The position numbers and the translations under genes were made by a program. The notes beneath the pieces were generated by a model. It saw nothing but the letters and a program-made list of their open reading frames with translations, did no database searches and was not told the DNA's origin. This document shows positions 62,304 to 64,000 of a stretch of DNA of 64,000 nt, in pieces; the stretch's first letter is position 1; each line of letters opens with the position of its first letter. Source of the DNA: Bacillota bacterium (GTDB taxonomy: Bacteria; Bacillota; Clostridia; Acetivibrionales; DSM-1351); the NCBI GenBank assembly GCA_023444055.1, contig JAEZRV010000031.1, forward strand, positions 4,658 through 68,657, read 5' to 3'.

Positions 62304-64000
62304 ACCTATGACGATATAGGTAACATGCTTACCCAGAAAGATGGGAAAGGAAATGTCACCACCTATGAGTATAATGTTGCAAATAAGATAACAAAAAGGA
62401 TTGACAATGGCGGTGTGGGTATTGATGCGAAAACAGAATCCTACAGTTACTATGGGGATGGAACATTAGCATCAAAAAAAGATAGAAATGGCATAACAAC
62501 TACATATGAATATGATTCACATGGTAGACTCATTAAACAAGTAGTAGGTTCCAATGAAATAATAATAACTCACACTTATGATGGGAATGGCAACCAGCTA
62601 ACTATGACTGATAGTACTGGTATCACCACTAGAACTTATGATGAGTTAAATAGGGTAACAACTAAAAAAGTACCAGATATAGGAACAAGCTATTTCGATT
62701 ATGATATAATATCAGATGTAGATGAGGGTTGTGTAGCAGAGTTATCTACAGATCCAAAGAATAATAAAACAACAAAGGTATATGACAGGGCAGGAAGAAT
62801 TAAATCTGTAATAGCCGATGGGAAGAACACTACGTATACTTATCTCGATAATGGAAGCAGAGAAAGTATAGTATACAGTGATGGCTCAAAAAGAGGAATA
62901 TACGTATTACAAGGACGGGCTTCTATGGACCTTGACAAACAAGAAAGCTGACGGAACTCAGCTAGATAAGTATACATATGAGTACGATGCTGCCCATAAC
63001 CAGTCAAAGAAGACAGACAACAGGGGCGTTACAAGCTATACATATGATGCTTTGAACAGGTTGGAAACAGTAACAGATCCAAGTAGCAAGATTACCACCT
63101 ATACATATGACAAGGCTGGTAACCGGGAGACTGAGACAACTCAGGGATTAAGCAGTACATATGCCTACAACGACCAGAACAGGCTGATGAGTGTAACCTC
63201 ACCATTTGGAACAACCACATACGGTTACGATAACAATGGAAACCAGACCACTTTAACGAGGGATAGCGAACTCATAACCACTAACACTTATGATAAGCTC
63301 AATCAGCTAATAACAAGTGTTACAAACAATAAAACAGTAACAAATGTCTACGATGGTGATGGTCTCAGGGTAGCAAAGACTGCAAATGGTGCAACAACTA
63401 AGTATCTCTATGAATACGACAAAGTAGTACTTGAAATAGACGGCTCTGGCAACCAAACAGGTAGAAATGTGTACGGAACCAATCTGCTAATGAGAACAGC
63501 AGATGGAACCAGCTACTATTACATGTACAACGGACATGCTGACGTAACAGCATTGTTAAAGCCAGACGGAGAAATAGCTGCAACCTACTATTATGATGCA
63601 TTTGGAAACATAACTGACACAACAGGCAGTGCCAACAACAGCATAACTTTCGCAGGCTACCAGTATGATGTCGAAACAGACCTATACTACCTGAATGCGA
63701 GAATGTATGACCCAAAGACAGCACGATTCTTGCAGGAGGATACATATTTAGGTGATAGGAATGACCCGCTTAGTTTGAATTTGTATACGTATTGCCACAA
63801 TGAACCGTTGATGTATACAGATCCTACGGGGCATTTATATCAATCAGAAGCTACGGATCTACATGTATCCATTAATAGCACAAATAATTATCTAAGTGGG
63901 CTAATAAGCAGTGGTGGTACAGGTGTAACTGATTATTTAAAGAATTCAAAAGCTTTATATAATCAGGATAAGTTTGATAAGCTTAATAAGAATGAAAAAA
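62304..64000 (+). pseudogene. Displaced (orphan) Rhs core and alternative toxin tip, frameshifted
   Basis: The sequence begins abruptly in the middle of a YD repeat (TYDDIGNMLTQKDG) with no secretion signal or N-terminal domains. It matches the intact gene until an A5 run at 62888-62892, where the intact copy has A4. The original frame then dies at 62951, while the true Rhs frame continues from 62893 and stays open past the window's end. The core ends in NEPLMYTDPTGHL, and then a different tip begins (QSEATDLHVSINSTNNYLSG). Such silent tips can recombine into the main gene through the shared core and replace its toxin. The ATG at 62301 is a chance start. Confidence 0.88.

Noticed and set aside
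62301..62951. A separate 216-residue gene starting at ATG 62301
   Set aside because: The ATG is a chance codon at the homology breakpoint, and the frame ends by a frameshift inside the Rhs core.

Overview
The window is AT-rich (low-GC Firmicutes style), with AGGAGG-type ribosome binding sites, a type I dockerin in a secreted protein, many oxygen-sensitive radical SAM enzymes, 2-hydroxyacyl-CoA dehydratase-type proteins and a giant YD-repeat (Rhs) toxin. Together these point to an anaerobic clostridial bacterium (Clostridia, Lachnospiraceae or Ruminiclostridium-like). I cannot name a species.

Layout. (1) 1-724: the end of a frameshifted large serine recombinase, closed by a strong terminator. 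(2) 1072-24925: cluster A, 19 plus-strand genes behind one good promoter, mostly overlapping or a few bases apart. It encodes a polyprenyl diphosphate synthase, a UbiA prenyltransferase, a squalene-hopene-cyclase domain fused to a MacB-type permease with its ABC ATPase, a second toroid protein, four radical SAM enzymes (two of B12-type architecture), three peptidase-U32-like proteins (two resembling the UbiU/UbiV oxygen-independent hydroxylases), a TrpD-like phosphoribosyltransferase, two methyltransferases, a 2-hydroxyacyl-CoA dehydratase activase with two dehydratase-type subunits, and an acyl-AMP ligase with a carrier domain. (3) 24926-29642: an accessory interlude with a decayed IS6-family element joined to an ASCH-like fragment, a minus-strand pair (zinc-ribbon repeat protein and membrane protein), two tiny ORFs and a truncated gene. 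(4) 29744-46978: cluster B, plus strand behind its own promoter. It has an acidic candidate RiPP precursor, a helical partner, two paralogous GT-B-like glycosyltransferases, five radical SAM enzymes (three of them paralogs), a sugar nucleotidyltransferase, a nucleoside-hydrolase-like protein, an ABC exporter and a single-module NRPS with the order A-PCP-C. (5) 47151-48161: an MTA phosphorylase followed by an mtnA remnant. (6) 48441-64000: secreted and surface proteins: a dockerin/FN3/Kelch/LRR protein, a 2997-residue vWA-SH3-Rhs toxin with a likely immunity gene, and a displaced, frameshifted second Rhs tip.

How the genes may work together (inference). Cluster A looks like an anaerobic pathway that makes a long prenyl chain, attaches it with UbiA, hydroxylates without oxygen (U32 proteins), methylates and rearranges by radical SAM chemistry, cyclises the prenyl chain with a class II terpene cyclase and exports the product with the cyclase tethered to the transporter. 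The product would be a meroterpenoid or a modified quinone-like lipid; I know of no described pathway with this gene set. Cluster B looks like a hybrid of radical-SAM peptide modification, sugar or nucleoside tailoring and NRPS chemistry with dedicated export. The cyclase-permease fusion at 11677-15210 is the most unusual single gene in the window.
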